Shown one piece after another: positions 1-8,092 of a stretch of DNA of 64,000 nucleotides. Numbering within the stretch: position 1 is the first letter of the stretch; every line of letters starts with the position of its first letter. Made by a program: the position numbers and the translations under genes. Under the pieces are notes generated by a model. That model was given only the letters and a program-made list of their open reading frames with translations, searched no databases and was not told the DNA's origin. The stretch comes from Actinophytocola sp. (GTDB taxonomy: Bacteria; Actinomycetota; Actinomycetes; Mycobacteriales; Pseudonocardiaceae), in NCBI GenBank assembly GCA_009377395.1, contig WHUB01000003.1, positions 2,139 through 66,138 of the forward strand, written 5' to 3'.

Positions 1-596
1 GTCAGCGCGGCCCGCATCATCCTCGGCACGAAGCTGTCCTTGTGCGCCATACCCGGCCCGTAGACGTTGGTGAACCGCAGCGCGCAGGTCGCCATGCCGT
101 AGGCGCCCGCATAGCCGGAGAGCAGCATCTCGCAGGCGGCCTTGGTGGCGCCGTAGGGCGTCAGCGGGCGCGGCGGCAGGTCGTCGGTGATGGTCGAGCT
201 GCCGACGTCGCCCACGACGGCGTTGGTCGACGCGAACAGGAACTTCGTCGCGCCGCGCTGCCTGCCGAGCTCGAGCAGCTCCTGGGTGACCGCGACGTTG
301 TCGGTGTAGGTCTGGGCGGGCCGGTCGACGGACTTGAGCACCGAGGTGAGCGCCGCGAGGTGCACGATCCCGGTGGTGCCCTCGGCGAGCGCCGCGTCGC
401 GCACGTCGGCGTCGGCGAGGTCGCCGTGGATGTAGCGGACGCCGTCGAGCGGCTTGACCGCCTGTTCGCGGTCGGCGACCGTGACGGCCAGCCCGCGCGC
501 CCGGAACGCGGCGACGACGGCCCGGCCGATGAAGCCGCAGCCGCCGGTGACGAGCACGCGTTCCTGCTGTTCCACCTGGGTGATCTGCCCCGTCAT
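1..596 (-). CDS. NAD-dependent epimerase/dehydratase, 3'-truncated by window edge
   Basis: Extended short-chain dehydrogenase of the nucleotide-sugar epimerase/dehydratase type, cytosolic. About 198 residues are visible. The N-terminal Rossmann glycine motif GGCGFIG lies at residues 18-24, an HLAALTSV stretch follows the second beta-alpha unit, and the catalytic YxxxK pair is Y148/K152 (YGATK). Family members are about 300 residues, so roughly the last third is missing. The substrate cannot be told. No ribosome binding site precedes the ATG; instead a TAAGTT hexamer (604-609, minus strand) ends 7 bases upstream, fitting a leaderless transcript. Divergent from the helical-protein/ATPase operon across a 166-base gap. 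Confidence 0.9.
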   Translation of the reverse strand, partial: MTGQITQVEQQERVLVTGGCGFIGRAVVAAFRARGLAVTVADREQAVKPLDGVRYIHGDLADADVRDAALAEGTTGIVHLAALTSVLKSVDRPAQTYTDNVAVTQELLELGRQRGATKFLFASTNAVVGDVGSSTITDDLPPRPLTPYGATKAACEMLLSGYAGAYGMATCALRFTNVYGPGMAHKDSFVPRMMRAAL

Positions 597-762
597 GGCG
601 GCAAACTTACACGGGCTCCGGACACCGCTCGCGGTGGCAGGGCCGGTGCGCGGCAAGATCGGTTGTCCGGGCTGGTGAATAGCCTCCTGCGCTTTCCGTA
701 CTCAGACGATCACGCTACGTTGGTTCCGGCCCCTGTCGTTTGCTGAAGGAGGAGCCCCACCT

Positions 763-1023
763 ATGGCCGGTGTCGAGGAGATCCGCGCGGGCATCGCGCT
801 CGCCAACGAGAAGGCATCCGCCAGCATCGCGGCACTGCAACAGGCGGCGCAGTCGCTCGAGGAAGCCCAGCAGTCGCTCGCGGAGGCCACCTCGGGCTCC
901 TCACAGGACGAGGTGAGCCAGGCGCACGGCCTGCTCGCCGAGGCGCTGCAGAGCATCACCGGGACACAGAGCACGATCCAGGCGTGCATGTCGTCGGCGG
1001 ACGCCTACTCGGCGCGGCTGTAA
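763..1023 (+). CDS. Small helical protein, first gene of the FtsK-like ATPase module
   Basis: 86 residues, predicted almost wholly alpha-helical, rich in Ala, Gln, Glu and Ser, with no signal peptide or membrane segment. It resembles small proteins annotated as DUF6244 in related actinomycetes (from memory, not searched). The start has a strong ribosome binding site, AAGGAGG, 9 bases upstream. Heads a tight operon: the next gene starts 5 bases after its stop. The helical-bundle size is reminiscent of WXG100/ESX substrates, but no WXG motif is present. Function unknown; conserved position next to an EccC/FtsK-like ATPase suggests a partner or substrate of that enzyme (inference). Confidence 0.75.
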   Translation: MAGVEEIRAGIALANEKASASIAALQQAAQSLEEAQQSLAEATSGSSQDEVSQAHGLLAEALQSITGTQSTIQACMSSADAYSARL

Positions 1024-1028
1024 CGCCG

Positions 1029-1283
1029 ATGTCGCTCGACGGTCTTCACGACGCCCTCGCCGCCGCCAAGGCCGGGCTCGGCGACGCCGGCGCCCAGGTC
1101 GGCAGCGCGACCCGGCTGCTGGAGCAGGCGCGGCGGGCGATGCGCGACGCCCAGCTCGCCGACCCGAGCGGGGAGCCGTGGCTGCCGGCCCAGCTCGACG
1201 CCGCGCTGACCGAGCTGGCACGCCAGCGCGGCAGCATCGCCGACGCCGCCGAGCTGCTCGACGACTACCGGGCGAGGCTGTGA
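1029..1283 (+). CDS. Small helical protein, second gene of the ATPase module
   Basis: 84 residues from the ATG at 1029; a longer in-frame reading from 984 would run back into the preceding gene and is unlikely. Predicted helix-turn-helix bundle with heptad-like spacing (LDGLHDALAAAKAGL and RQRGSIADAAELLDDYRARL), acidic, no Cys, no signal peptide, no membrane segment. Its C-terminal YRARL parallels the YSARL end of the preceding protein, so the two may be diverged paralogues forming a helical pair. Spacing is 5 bases upstream and 4 bases to the ATPase gene, so co-translation is likely. No function recognised. Confidence 0.7.
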   Translation: MSLDGLHDALAAAKAGLGDAGAQVGSATRLLEQARRAMRDAQLADPSGEPWLPAQLDAALTELARQRGSIADAAELLDDYRARL

Positions 1284-1287
1284 TCGC

Positions 1288-4017
1288 GTGATCGGCAGGA
1301 AGGGACGGCAGCAGCGCGGCGCGGTGACCGCCGCGTTCGAGGAGCTGCGCAGACGGATCGGCCTCGCCATGGGCGCGGCGCGCAACGCGCGCGCCGAGGC
1401 GGAGCACGAGCTGGCGAAACTGGAGCTGGAACGCGCCATCGTCATCGAGGGCGGCGACCGCGCCCGGCAGGACCCGGCGCTGGCGCCGCGCGCCGGTGAT
1501 CCGGTGTCACAGGCGGTGTGGCAGCGGCTCGACGAGGTGCGCGCCGCGTTCGGCCAGGAGTGGGCGGACGGGCCGGAGCGGCTGCGGTCGCTGGTCGCCG
1601 AGCACGCGCCGGGACCGGCCGGGCAACCGCCAGGGCGCTGGCTCGGCACGGTCGGCGCGGACAACGGCGTCACCGCGCCGGGGCTGTGGCGGATCGGCTG
1701 CTGCGCCGACGGCGAGTTCGACGTCGCGGTGCCGCTGCTCGACGAGTCGCACCTGTCGATCACCTCGGCGCCCGGCACCCGGCACGCCGTCGACGCGCTG
1801 GTCGAGACGCTGCTGATGCGGGTGCTGAGCACGTTCGAGCCGGGCGCGGTGCGCGTTCACCTGTGGGACGTCGGCCAGCTCACCGCGGTGCTGCCGAACT
1901 TCTACGCGCTCAGCCGGACGAGCGCGGTCACCGTGCACGATCCGACGCGGCTCGGCGACCTGCTCGACGAGTTCTCCGGTCACGTCAGGCGGATCCACGC
2001 CGACGCGATGCAGGGCGGGCACCCGTCGCTGCGGGCGATGCGGCAGGCGAAGGGCGCGCGGATCGAGCCGTGGCGGATCGCGGTGCTCTACGGCAACGGT
2101 GAGGATCTGGAGCCGGAGCAGCGCCGCGACCTGCAACGGGTCGCCAGCGGCGCGCTCGACGCCGGAATCTCACTCGTCCTCGTCGACGTGCCGACCGTGC
2201 TCGGCGGCTCGGTCGAGACCATCAAGCTGCGCGACGAGCACACCGCGACCTGCAGCATGACCGGCGCCGACCTGCTCGTCGACCTGGACCCGCCGCTGCC
2301 GGGCGCGCAGGTGAGCGCGGCGTCCGGGGCGATCGCGCGGGCGCTGACCGCCAAACAGGGCGGCCCGCGCGGCTTCGCTGACCTGGTGCCCGCCGAGCTG
2401 GGACGGGAACGCTCCGTCGACGAGCTGCGCACCCCGGTCGGCTTCGACGAGGGCGATCCGGTCGAGGTGGTCATCGGGGACGCGACCCCGCACGCGCTGA
2501 TCGGCGGGCCGAGCGGGTCGGGCAAGACCAACTTCCTGTACGCGCTGCTCGGCGGGCTCGCGGCCCGCTACTCGCCGGACGAGCTGGCGCTCTACCTGCT
2601 CGACTTCAAGGAGGGCGTGTCGTTCGCGGGCCTCGCGCCCGGCCGCAAGGACGAGAGCTGGCTGCCGCACGCCCGGCTGATCGGCGTCAACGTCAACACC
2701 GACCGCGAGTTCGGCCTCGCGCTGCTGCGCTTCCTCGCCGACGAGCTGCGGCGACGCTCGGCGGCGGCCAAGGACCACGAGGTCACCACGCTCGCCGAGC
2801 TGCGCGAGGCCGATCCGGGCGGTAACTGGCCGCGCATCGTCGCGGTGATCGACGAGTTCCAGTACCTGTTCGCCGGGCGGGACGGCGTGACCGCGCTGGC
2901 GACGTCGCTGCTGGAGGACATCGCGCGCCGGGGACGGTCGCAGGGCATCCACCTGATCCTGGCCAGCCAGGACGTCGCGGGCATCGAGGCGTTCTGGGGC
3001 AAGCCCGCGGTGTTCGAGCAGTGCACGCTGCGGATCGCGATGCCCAAGGCGCGGCGGGTGCTCGCCGAGGCGAACCAGGCGGCCGTGACCGCGCCGCGCT
3101 GGCACGCCGTCGTCAACCACGACTCCGGCATCGCGCACGGCAACCGCGTCGCGCACATCCCCGACGCCAGCTCGCCGGGCGTGTTCGCCCGGTTGCAGCG
3201 CTCGCTGTGGCAGCGCTACGCGGCCGGACACGCCAGCCCCCGGCTGTTCGACGGCGCCGTCGCGCCGGTGCTCACGGAGAGCGCCGCATACGCCGGGCTG
3301 GGGTTCGAGACACAGCCCCGGGCGCTGGTGGGCCAGGCGATCGCGGTCGACGACGTCGCGTTCGGCGTCGACCTGCCGCCCGCGCCGGGGCGAAACCTGG
3401 CGGTGCTCGGGTCGTCGCAGCGGCCAGCGGTGTCCATTCTGGACTCGGCGGCGCGGTCGCTGGCGCGGCAGTTCCGGCAGGGCGAGGTGGAGTTCATCCC
3501 GTGCTGCTTGGTCGACGCGTGCGTGCCCGCAGTGGCGCGGCTGGCGTACCAGTTGCAGCAGGAGGGGCACAAGGCGGAGGTCGTCGCCGGGGACGAGTTG
3601 GGGGAGCGGCTGGCGTCGGTGCACGCCGGGCTGAGCGAGGGCAGCGTCCGGCGGGTGCTGCTGCTCTACGGTGTGGACGCCGCGCTGCCGGTGCTCGAGC
3701 ACAAGGAGCCGGGCCGGCAGAGCGGGCTCGACGTGCTGCGCGCGGTGCTCAAGCAGGGGCCCGGGCACGGGGTGCACGTGCTCGGCTGGTGGCGTTCCGT
3801 CGCCCGGCTGAAGGACACACTCGGCTTCGGCGGCACCGAGGACATCGGGGCGCTCGCGGCGCTCGACGTCCAGGGCAGCGACCTCGGCTCGTTCTGCGCG
3901 GGTCAGGTGGTGCACTGGTCGCCCCGGCCGGGCAGGGCGCTGTTCTTCGACCGCACCACGCACAGCTCGCCCGAGGTGATGATCCCGTACGCGTTGCCCG
4001 AGGAGGAGGAGTCGTGA
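1288..4017 (+). CDS. Soluble FtsK/SpoIIIE-EccC-like ATPase, 909 aa
   Basis: Multi-domain P-loop ATPase of the FtsK/HerA class. An N-terminal coiled-coil segment (about residues 15-65) precedes a degenerate first lobe. The central motor domain has Walker A GGPSGSGKT at 406-414 and Walker B VIDEF at 520-524, followed by the RRGRSQGIHLILASQ segment typical of FtsK motors. A third, degenerate module (about 690-900) has GSSQRPAV where a P-loop would be and a LLLYGVD strand. Tandem modules with only one intact P-loop recall EccC of type VII secretion, but no transmembrane helices are present, so it is probably cytosolic. GTG start at 1288; the stop overlaps the next gene (GTGA). Not chromosomal FtsK: no 4-TM N-terminus and no gamma domain seen. 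Confidence 0.85.
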   Translation: MIGRKGRQQRGAVTAAFEELRRRIGLAMGAARNARAEAEHELAKLELERAIVIEGGDRARQDPALAPRAGDPVSQAVWQRLDEVRAAFGQEWADGPERLRSLVAEHAPGPAGQPPGRWLGTVGADNGVTAPGLWRIGCCADGEFDVAVPLLDESHLSITSAPGTRHAVDALVETLLMRVLSTFEPGAVRVHLWDVGQLTAVLPNFYALSRTSAVTVHDPTRLGDLLDEFSGHVRRIHADAMQGGHPSLRAMRQAKGARIEPWRIAVLYGNGEDLEPEQRRDLQRVASGALDAGISLVLVDVPTVLGGSVETIKLRDEHTATCSMTGADLLVDLDPPLPGAQVSAASGAIARALTAKQGGPRGFADLVPAELGRERSVDELRTPVGFDEGDPVEVVIGDATPHALIGGPSGSGKTNFLYALLGGLAARYSPDELALYLLDFKEGVSFAGLAPGRKDESWLPHARLIGVNVNTDREFGLALLRFLADELRRRSAAAKDHEVTTLAELREADPGGNWPRIVAVIDEFQYLFAGRDGVTALATSLLEDIARRGRSQGIHLILASQDVAGIEAFWGKPAVFEQCTLRIAMPKARRVLAEANQAAVTAPRWHAVVNHDSGIAHGNRVAHIPDASSPGVFARLQRSLWQRYAAGHASPRLFDGAVAPVLTESAAYAGLGFETQPRALVGQAIAVDDVAFGVDLPPAPGRNLAVLGSSQRPAVSILDSAARSLARQFRQGEVEFIPCCLVDACVPAVARLAYQLQQEGHKAEVVAGDELGERLASVHAGLSEGSVRRVLLLYGVDAALPVLEHKEPGRQSGLDVLRAVLKQGPGHGVHVLGWWRSVARLKDTLGFGGTEDIGALAALDVQGSDLGSFCAGQVVHWSPRPGRALFFDRTTHSSPEVMIPYALPEEEES

Positions 4018-4367
4018 CCGCCGAGATGCGCTACAAGGAGATCGCGAGCCTCGCCCGCAAGGCCACTGTGGACGTCCAGTCCTGGGAGCGTTCCCGGGCG
4101 GTGGAGCTGGAGTCGGCGATCGAGGCGGCGCGGGCGGACGTCGACGCGGCCACCGAGCGGGAGCAGCGCGCCATGACGCAGGCGCGGCGGTGGTGGCGGA
4201 TGGCCATGGACAACGTGGCCCGGCTGTCCTGGCTGGACGCCGGCGACGAGCCGGAGCCGGCCGAGACGGCCCGCGCCTCCCACCTCGACCGCCACATCGA
4301 GGACGTCCGCACCGGCTACCAAGATCTCACCCGCGCCGTCCAGTCCCTCGGCTGGCGCGCCCGTTAG
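4014..4367 (+). CDS. Coiled-coil protein, fourth gene of the ATPase module
   Basis: 117 residues from the GTG at 4014, which overlaps the ATPase stop codon by 4 bases (GTGA), implying translational coupling. The body (about residues 10-60) is highly charged with coiled-coil periodicity, followed by an aromatic patch (RRWWRMAMDNVARLSW) and an acidic linker. No signal peptide or recognised domain. A longer upstream reading of the same frame exists but lies wholly inside the ATPase gene. Likely a structural partner of the ATPase (inference from coupling). The stop codon is followed 4 bases later by the 21-bp tandem repeats. Confidence 0.75.
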   Translation: MTAEMRYKEIASLARKATVDVQSWERSRAVELESAIEAARADVDAATEREQRAMTQARRWWRMAMDNVARLSWLDAGDEPEPAETARASHLDRHIEDVRTGYQDLTRAVQSLGWRAR

Positions 4368-4371
4368 CGTC

Positions 4372-4434
4372 GTGTCCCACGTTCGTGCCGCTGTGTCCTG
4401 CGTTCCTGCCGTTGTGTCCTGCGTTCGCGCCTTA
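4372..4434 (+). repeat. Three tandem 21-bp repeats, locus A
   Basis: Units 4372-4392, 4393-4413 and 4414-4434. Each begins GTGTCC and follows the pattern GTGTCCYRCGTTC plus 8 more bases ending in G/C-rich GCCgyt. The array fills the space between the coiled-coil gene and the DUF985 gene and abuts that gene's putative -10. A second copy of the array lies at 36458-36538. Not palindromic and without direct coding sense. Confidence 0.9.
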
Positions 4435-4445
4435 CGATGCCGGGC

Positions 4446-4862
4446 ATGACCTCGTTCGACCGACGGCCGTCGCTGGCCGAGCGGCATGACCTGGAGCCGC
4501 ATCCCGAGGGCGGCTGGTACCGCAGGACATGGACCAGCGACCACCCGCTGATCACGCGCCGAGGTGAGCGCGACGCCGCCAGTGCGATCCACTACCTGCT
4601 GCCGGACGGGCAGGGCTCGCGCTGGCATGCCGTCGCGTCGGACGAGCTGTGGCTGTGGCACGGCCCCGGCCTGCTGGAGCTGTGGCTGGAGCCGGAACCG
4701 GCGCCGCGCCTGCTCGGCAGTCCCGAGCGGGCCGACACCGAGCAGCAGATCGTCGTCCCGGCCGGCGCCTGGCAGCGGGCGTTCGCACGCGGCGACGTGC
4801 TGGTCAGCTGCGTCGTGTGTCCCGGGTTCGACTTCGCGGATTTTCAGTTGGCCGACGACTGA
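4446..4862 (+). CDS. DUF985/cupin-5 family protein
   Basis: 138 residues from the ATG at 4446 (an in-frame ATG at 4437 is possible). Small single-domain cupin: EPHPEGGWYRRTW near the N-terminus, a SAIHYLL strand, SRWHAVASDELW with a metal- or sugar-facing His, and a C-terminal GFDFADF typical of this family. Members bind sugars or act as epimerase-like cupins, but the substrate is unknown. There is no ribosome binding site; TACGAT at 4433-4438 ends exactly 7 bases before the ATG, suggesting a leaderless mRNA. The 21-bp repeats sit where the -35 region would be. Confidence 0.85.
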   Translation: MTSFDRRPSLAERHDLEPHPEGGWYRRTWTSDHPLITRRGERDAASAIHYLLPDGQGSRWHAVASDELWLWHGPGLLELWLEPEPAPRLLGSPERADTEQQIVVPAGAWQRAFARGDVLVSCVVCPGFDFADFQLADD

Positions 4863-4874
4863 CGGACGCGCGAC

Positions 4875-5834
4875 CTACGCGCGGGCGAGGGCGGCGGCGA
4901 CCTCGGCCTTGGTGGGTGGGTCGGCGCCTTGCTTGCCGCAGGCGAGGCCCGCGACGAGGGCGGCGTAGTCGAGCGCGGCGCTGACCTCGTCGTCGCTGAG
5001 CCGTGCCAGCCGCTCGCGGCTGAGCAGCTCGCGCTCGGCGAGCCAGTGCAGCAGTCCCGCGCTGAACGAGTCGCCCGCGCCGACGGTGTCGCCGAGGTCG
5101 ACCACCGTCGCGGGCCGGGTGATGCTCCGGCCCGCCGCGACCGCGGTCGCACCGGCGCCGCCCATGGTGAGCACGGCGAGCACGACGCCCTGCTCGGCGT
5201 GCCAGCGGGTCAGCACCGTCTCCGGGGCCTCGCCGGGGTAGGCCCAGGCCAGGTCCTCCGTGCTGACCTTGACGATGTCGCTGCTGGCGACGACCGACTC
5301 GAGCCACGGCACATAGCGTTCGCGTGGGCCGACCAGCGCGGGCCGGACGTTCGGGTCGAAGCTCGTCACCCGGCTCGCCCGCTGCTCGGCGAACCAGCGC
5401 GCCAGGACGTCCGACCCCGGCGGCAGCGCCATCGCCAGCGAGCCCGCGTGCACCGCGGCGACGCTGTCCGGCAGCCGGGGCAGCTCGCTCTCGCGCCACG
5501 CCCAGTCGGCGGTGCCCGCCACGTGGAACTGGTACCGCGCGCCCCGGTCCGCGCCGGTGGTGACCACGGCGATGCTGGCCGGTTCGTCCGCCTCGATCGC
5601 GTAGCTGAGATCGACGTCGTTGGCCGACAGGTTGGCCAGCAGCATGTCCCCGAACCGGTCGTCCCCGAACCGGCCCGCGAACGCCACCGGCTCACCCAGC
5701 CGCGCCAGCGCCACCGCCGTGTTGGCGGGGCTGCCGCCCGGGCACGCCGTCGGGTGCCGCGGGTCATCGCCGACCATCAGATCAATCAGTGCCTCACCGG
5801 CAACGACGATGCGTGTGTCCATGCGCCCCATCAT
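4875..5834 (-). CDS. PfkB-family carbohydrate kinase (fructokinase-like)
   Basis: 319 residues at the longest start; ATGs at 5831 and 5822 are alternatives, and the last (MDTRIVVAGEAL) matches family starts best. PfkB/ribokinase fold: substrate-binding GGSPANTA at 33-40 and the ATP/anion-hole motif DTVGAGDSF at 249-257 with the catalytic Asp. The GGSPAN wording favours fructokinase, but the true sugar cannot be set. Begins 30 bases after the stop of the FAD oxidoreductase and could be read from the polyamine operon, although a sugar kinase has no clear role there. Confidence 0.9.
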   Translation of the reverse strand: MMGRMDTRIVVAGEALIDLMVGDDPRHPTACPGGSPANTAVALARLGEPVAFAGRFGDDRFGDMLLANLSANDVDLSYAIEADEPASIAVVTTGADRGARYQFHVAGTADWAWRESELPRLPDSVAAVHAGSLAMALPPGSDVLARWFAEQRASRVTSFDPNVRPALVGPRERYVPWLESVVASSDIVKVSTEDLAWAYPGEAPETVLTRWHAEQGVVLAVLTMGGAGATAVAAGRSITRPATVVDLGDTVGAGDSFSAGLLHWLAERELLSRERLARLSDDEVSAALDYAALVAGLACGKQGADPPTKAEVAAALARA

Positions 5835-5864
5835 GCACGGCCACCGGCCGGCGGAGGGCGACGG

Positions 5865-7274
5865 CTAACTGTCGAAGCCGAGACCGAGGCGGTCGAGGCC
5901 GCGCAGCCACAGGTTCCGCCTGCCGCCGTTGCGGTCGGCGGCGGCGGTGCTACGCAGGGTCAGCGCGATGCCGAGCGAGCGGACCGGCTCCGGCGGGAAC
6001 GGCAGCGGCTTGCCGCGCACCATCGCGGGCCGGGTCCGCTCGGTCTCCTCGCCCGCGAGGTGATCCAGCATCACCTCCGCGCCGAACCGCGTCGCCCCGA
6101 CGCCGAGCCCGGTGTACCCGGCCGCGTACGCGAGCCTGCCGCCGTACGCGGTGCCGAAGAACGGGCTGAACCGGCTGCAGGTGTCGATGACGCCGCCCCA
6201 GCGATGCGTGAACCGGACGCCGTCGAGCTGCGGGAAGGTCGCGAAGAAGTGCTCGGCCAGCGTCTGGAACGTCGCCGGGCGCTGGTCGAACTCGTCGCGG
6301 ATCGCGCCGCCGAAGTGGTGCACGACGTCGTGGCCGCCCCACAGGATCCGGTTGTCCGCGCTGAGCCGGTAGTAGTGGAACTGGTTGCCCGCGTCGGACA
6401 GCCCCTGCCTGCCCCGCCAGCCGATGCTCGCGAGCCGCCGGTCGGACAGCGGTTCCGTCATCAGCGCGTAGTCGTACACCGGCGCGAGGTAGTGCCGCAG
6501 CCGCCGCAGCGGCCCGGGGAACGCGCCGGTCGCCCACGCCACCCGGTCGGCGCGCACCGAGCCGTGGCTGGTTTCCACCCGCAGCGCGGCGTCGTCCCGC
6601 CGGATGCGCCGCGCCGGGGTGTGCTCGAAGATCCGCACGCCACGCCGCAGGCAGGCCGCGCGCAGTCCCCACGCCAGCTTCGCCGGGTGCAGCATCGCCA
6701 CCGCGTCCGGTGGCATCACCAGCCCGCCGAGGTACGTCGGGGAGCCGACCCGGGCACGGGCCTGCTCGGCGTCGAGCAGTTCGACGTCGTAGCCGAGCCG
6801 CCGCAGTTTTCCGGCCTCGTCGGCCAGCTCGGTGAGCTGCCACGGCTGGGTCGCGAGCACCAGCTCGCCGGTGCGCTCGAACTCGCAGTCGATGCCGTGC
6901 CGTTCGATGGCCGCCTCGATGCGGTCCAGGTTGACTCGGCCGAGCCGTTCCAGCTCGGCGATCTCGTCCGGCCAGCGGACGACGCCGTTGCCGTGGCCGT
7001 GGGTGAGGCTGGCGGCGCAGAATCCGCCGTTGCGGCCCGACGCCGCCCAGCCCGCCGTGTTCGCCTCGATCAGCACGACGTCCCGGCCGGGGTCGCGCTC
7101 GGTCGCGATCAGCGCCGTCCACAGCCCGCTGAAGCCGCCGCCGACCACCAGCAGGTCGGCGGTCAGGTCCGCCGTGAGCGCGGGTGCCGGTTCCGGCGCG
7201 CCCTGGTCGAGCCAGAACGGCCGGGGCACGGCGTCGGCCCAGGCCGCCGCAGCGGCGGCAGATGTCACCGGCAT
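5865..7274 (-). CDS. FAD-dependent amine oxidoreductase, PuuB/OrdL-like
   Basis: 469 residues from the ATG at 7274, which shares one base with the permease stop (TGATG). D-amino-acid-oxidase-type flavoprotein: FAD-binding GGGFSG at 45-50 within LLVVGGGFSGLWTAL, a GRNGGFC motif seen in gamma-glutamylputrescine oxidase and related enzymes, and a C-terminal YTGLGVGATRFG segment that closes the FAD site. Last gene of the aldehyde dehydrogenase-potABC operon. Probable role: oxidation of putrescine or a derivative to the aminoaldehyde. No gamma-glutamylputrescine synthetase (PuuA) is present nearby, so the glutamylated route is unproven. Confidence 0.85.
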   Translation of the reverse strand: MPVTSAAAAAAWADAVPRPFWLDQGAPEPAPALTADLTADLLVVGGGFSGLWTALIATERDPGRDVVLIEANTAGWAASGRNGGFCAASLTHGHGNGVVRWPDEIAELERLGRVNLDRIEAAIERHGIDCEFERTGELVLATQPWQLTELADEAGKLRRLGYDVELLDAEQARARVGSPTYLGGLVMPPDAVAMLHPAKLAWGLRAACLRRGVRIFEHTPARRIRRDDAALRVETSHGSVRADRVAWATGAFPGPLRRLRHYLAPVYDYALMTEPLSDRRLASIGWRGRQGLSDAGNQFHYYRLSADNRILWGGHDVVHHFGGAIRDEFDQRPATFQTLAEHFFATFPQLDGVRFTHRWGGVIDTCSRFSPFFGTAYGGRLAYAAGYTGLGVGATRFGAEVMLDHLAGEETERTRPAMVRGKPLPFPPEPVRSLGIALTLRSTAAADRNGGRRNLWLRGLDRLGLGFDS

Positions 7275-8092
7275 CAGCGCCGCCGCTTCGCCACGATCAC
7301 GTTGACGATCGCGAGGGTGACGCCGACCGCGAAGATCAGCGTGCCCATGACGTTCACCTGCGGCGGGATGCCGATCCGGGTGGCGCCCCAGACCCACAGC
7401 GGGAACGTGGTGACCTGGCCCGCGACGAACGACGTGATGATGTAGTCGTCGATGGACAGCGCGAACGCCAGCAGACCGCCCGCCATGATCGCCGGCATGA
7501 GCATCGGCAGCGTGACGAGGCGGAACGTCGTCCACGCGCCCGCGCCGAGGTCGCGGGCCGCCTCCTCGAGGTTCGCGTCGAGGGTGATGACCCTGGCTCG
7601 CACCGTGATGGCCACAAAGGACACCGTGAACATCACGTGCGCGATCAGGATGGCCGCGAACCCGGTCGAGATGCCGAGCACCAGGAACAGCGACAGCAGC
7701 GCCGCGCCCATCACGACCTCGGGAGCGCAGATCGCGGCGAACATCACCAGGTTGGTCGTGCCCTGGCCGCGGAACCGGTGCCTGCCGAGCGCGAGCCCGA
7801 GCAGGCTGCCGATCGTGCCCGCGATCAGCATGGTGAGCACGGCGATCGCCAGCGTGTACAGCAGCGCCTGGGTGAGGTCGGCGTAGTCGAACACCCTGCC
7901 GTACCACTTGAGCGTGAAGCCCTCCCAGACGACGTTCTGCCTGCCCTGGATGTCGTTGAAGCTGAACGCGATCATGAACACGATCGGCGTGAACAGCCAG
8001 CCGATCACCGCCCTGGTGAACCACTTGCCCCAGTCGACGCGGCGCCGGGGCGGGGCCGGGGTGGCAGCGGTGGCGTCGAGAGTCGCGGTCAT
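7274..8092 (-). CDS. potC: Polyamine ABC transporter permease PotC-type
   Basis: 272 residues, inner membrane, about six hydrophobic helices. The cytoplasmic coupling (EAA) loop reads EEAARDLGAGAWTTFRLV, and the LSIDDYIITSF stretch matches PotC/PotI permeases for spermidine/putrescine. The ATG at 8092 overlaps the PotB stop (ATGA) and the stop overlaps the next start by one base, so the transporter and oxidase genes are co-translated. Confidence 0.93.
   Translation of the reverse strand: MTATLDATAATPAPPRRRVDWGKWFTRAVIGWLFTPIVFMIAFSFNDIQGRQNVVWEGFTLKWYGRVFDYADLTQALLYTLAIAVLTMLIAGTIGSLLGLALGRHRFRGQGTTNLVMFAAICAPEVVMGAALLSLFLVLGISTGFAAILIAHVMFTVSFVAITVRARVITLDANLEEAARDLGAGAWTTFRLVTLPMLMPAIMAGGLLAFALSIDDYIITSFVAGQVTTFPLWVWGATRIGIPPQVNVMGTLIFAVGVTLAIVNVIVAKRRR

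Noticed and set aside
2170-3963. 597-residue minus-strand open frame opposite the FtsK-like ATPase
   Set aside because: Arg/Pro/His-rich antisense shadow expected at this GC level; no ribosome binding site, no domain, and the plus strand has clear motor motifs.
4372-4434. 21-bp repeats as a CRISPR array
   Set aside because: Units are directly tandem with no spacers and are not accompanied by cas genes.
4929-7445. 838-residue plus-strand open frame across the sugar kinase and FAD oxidase
   Set aside because: Low-complexity antisense shadow spanning two real genes on the other strand.
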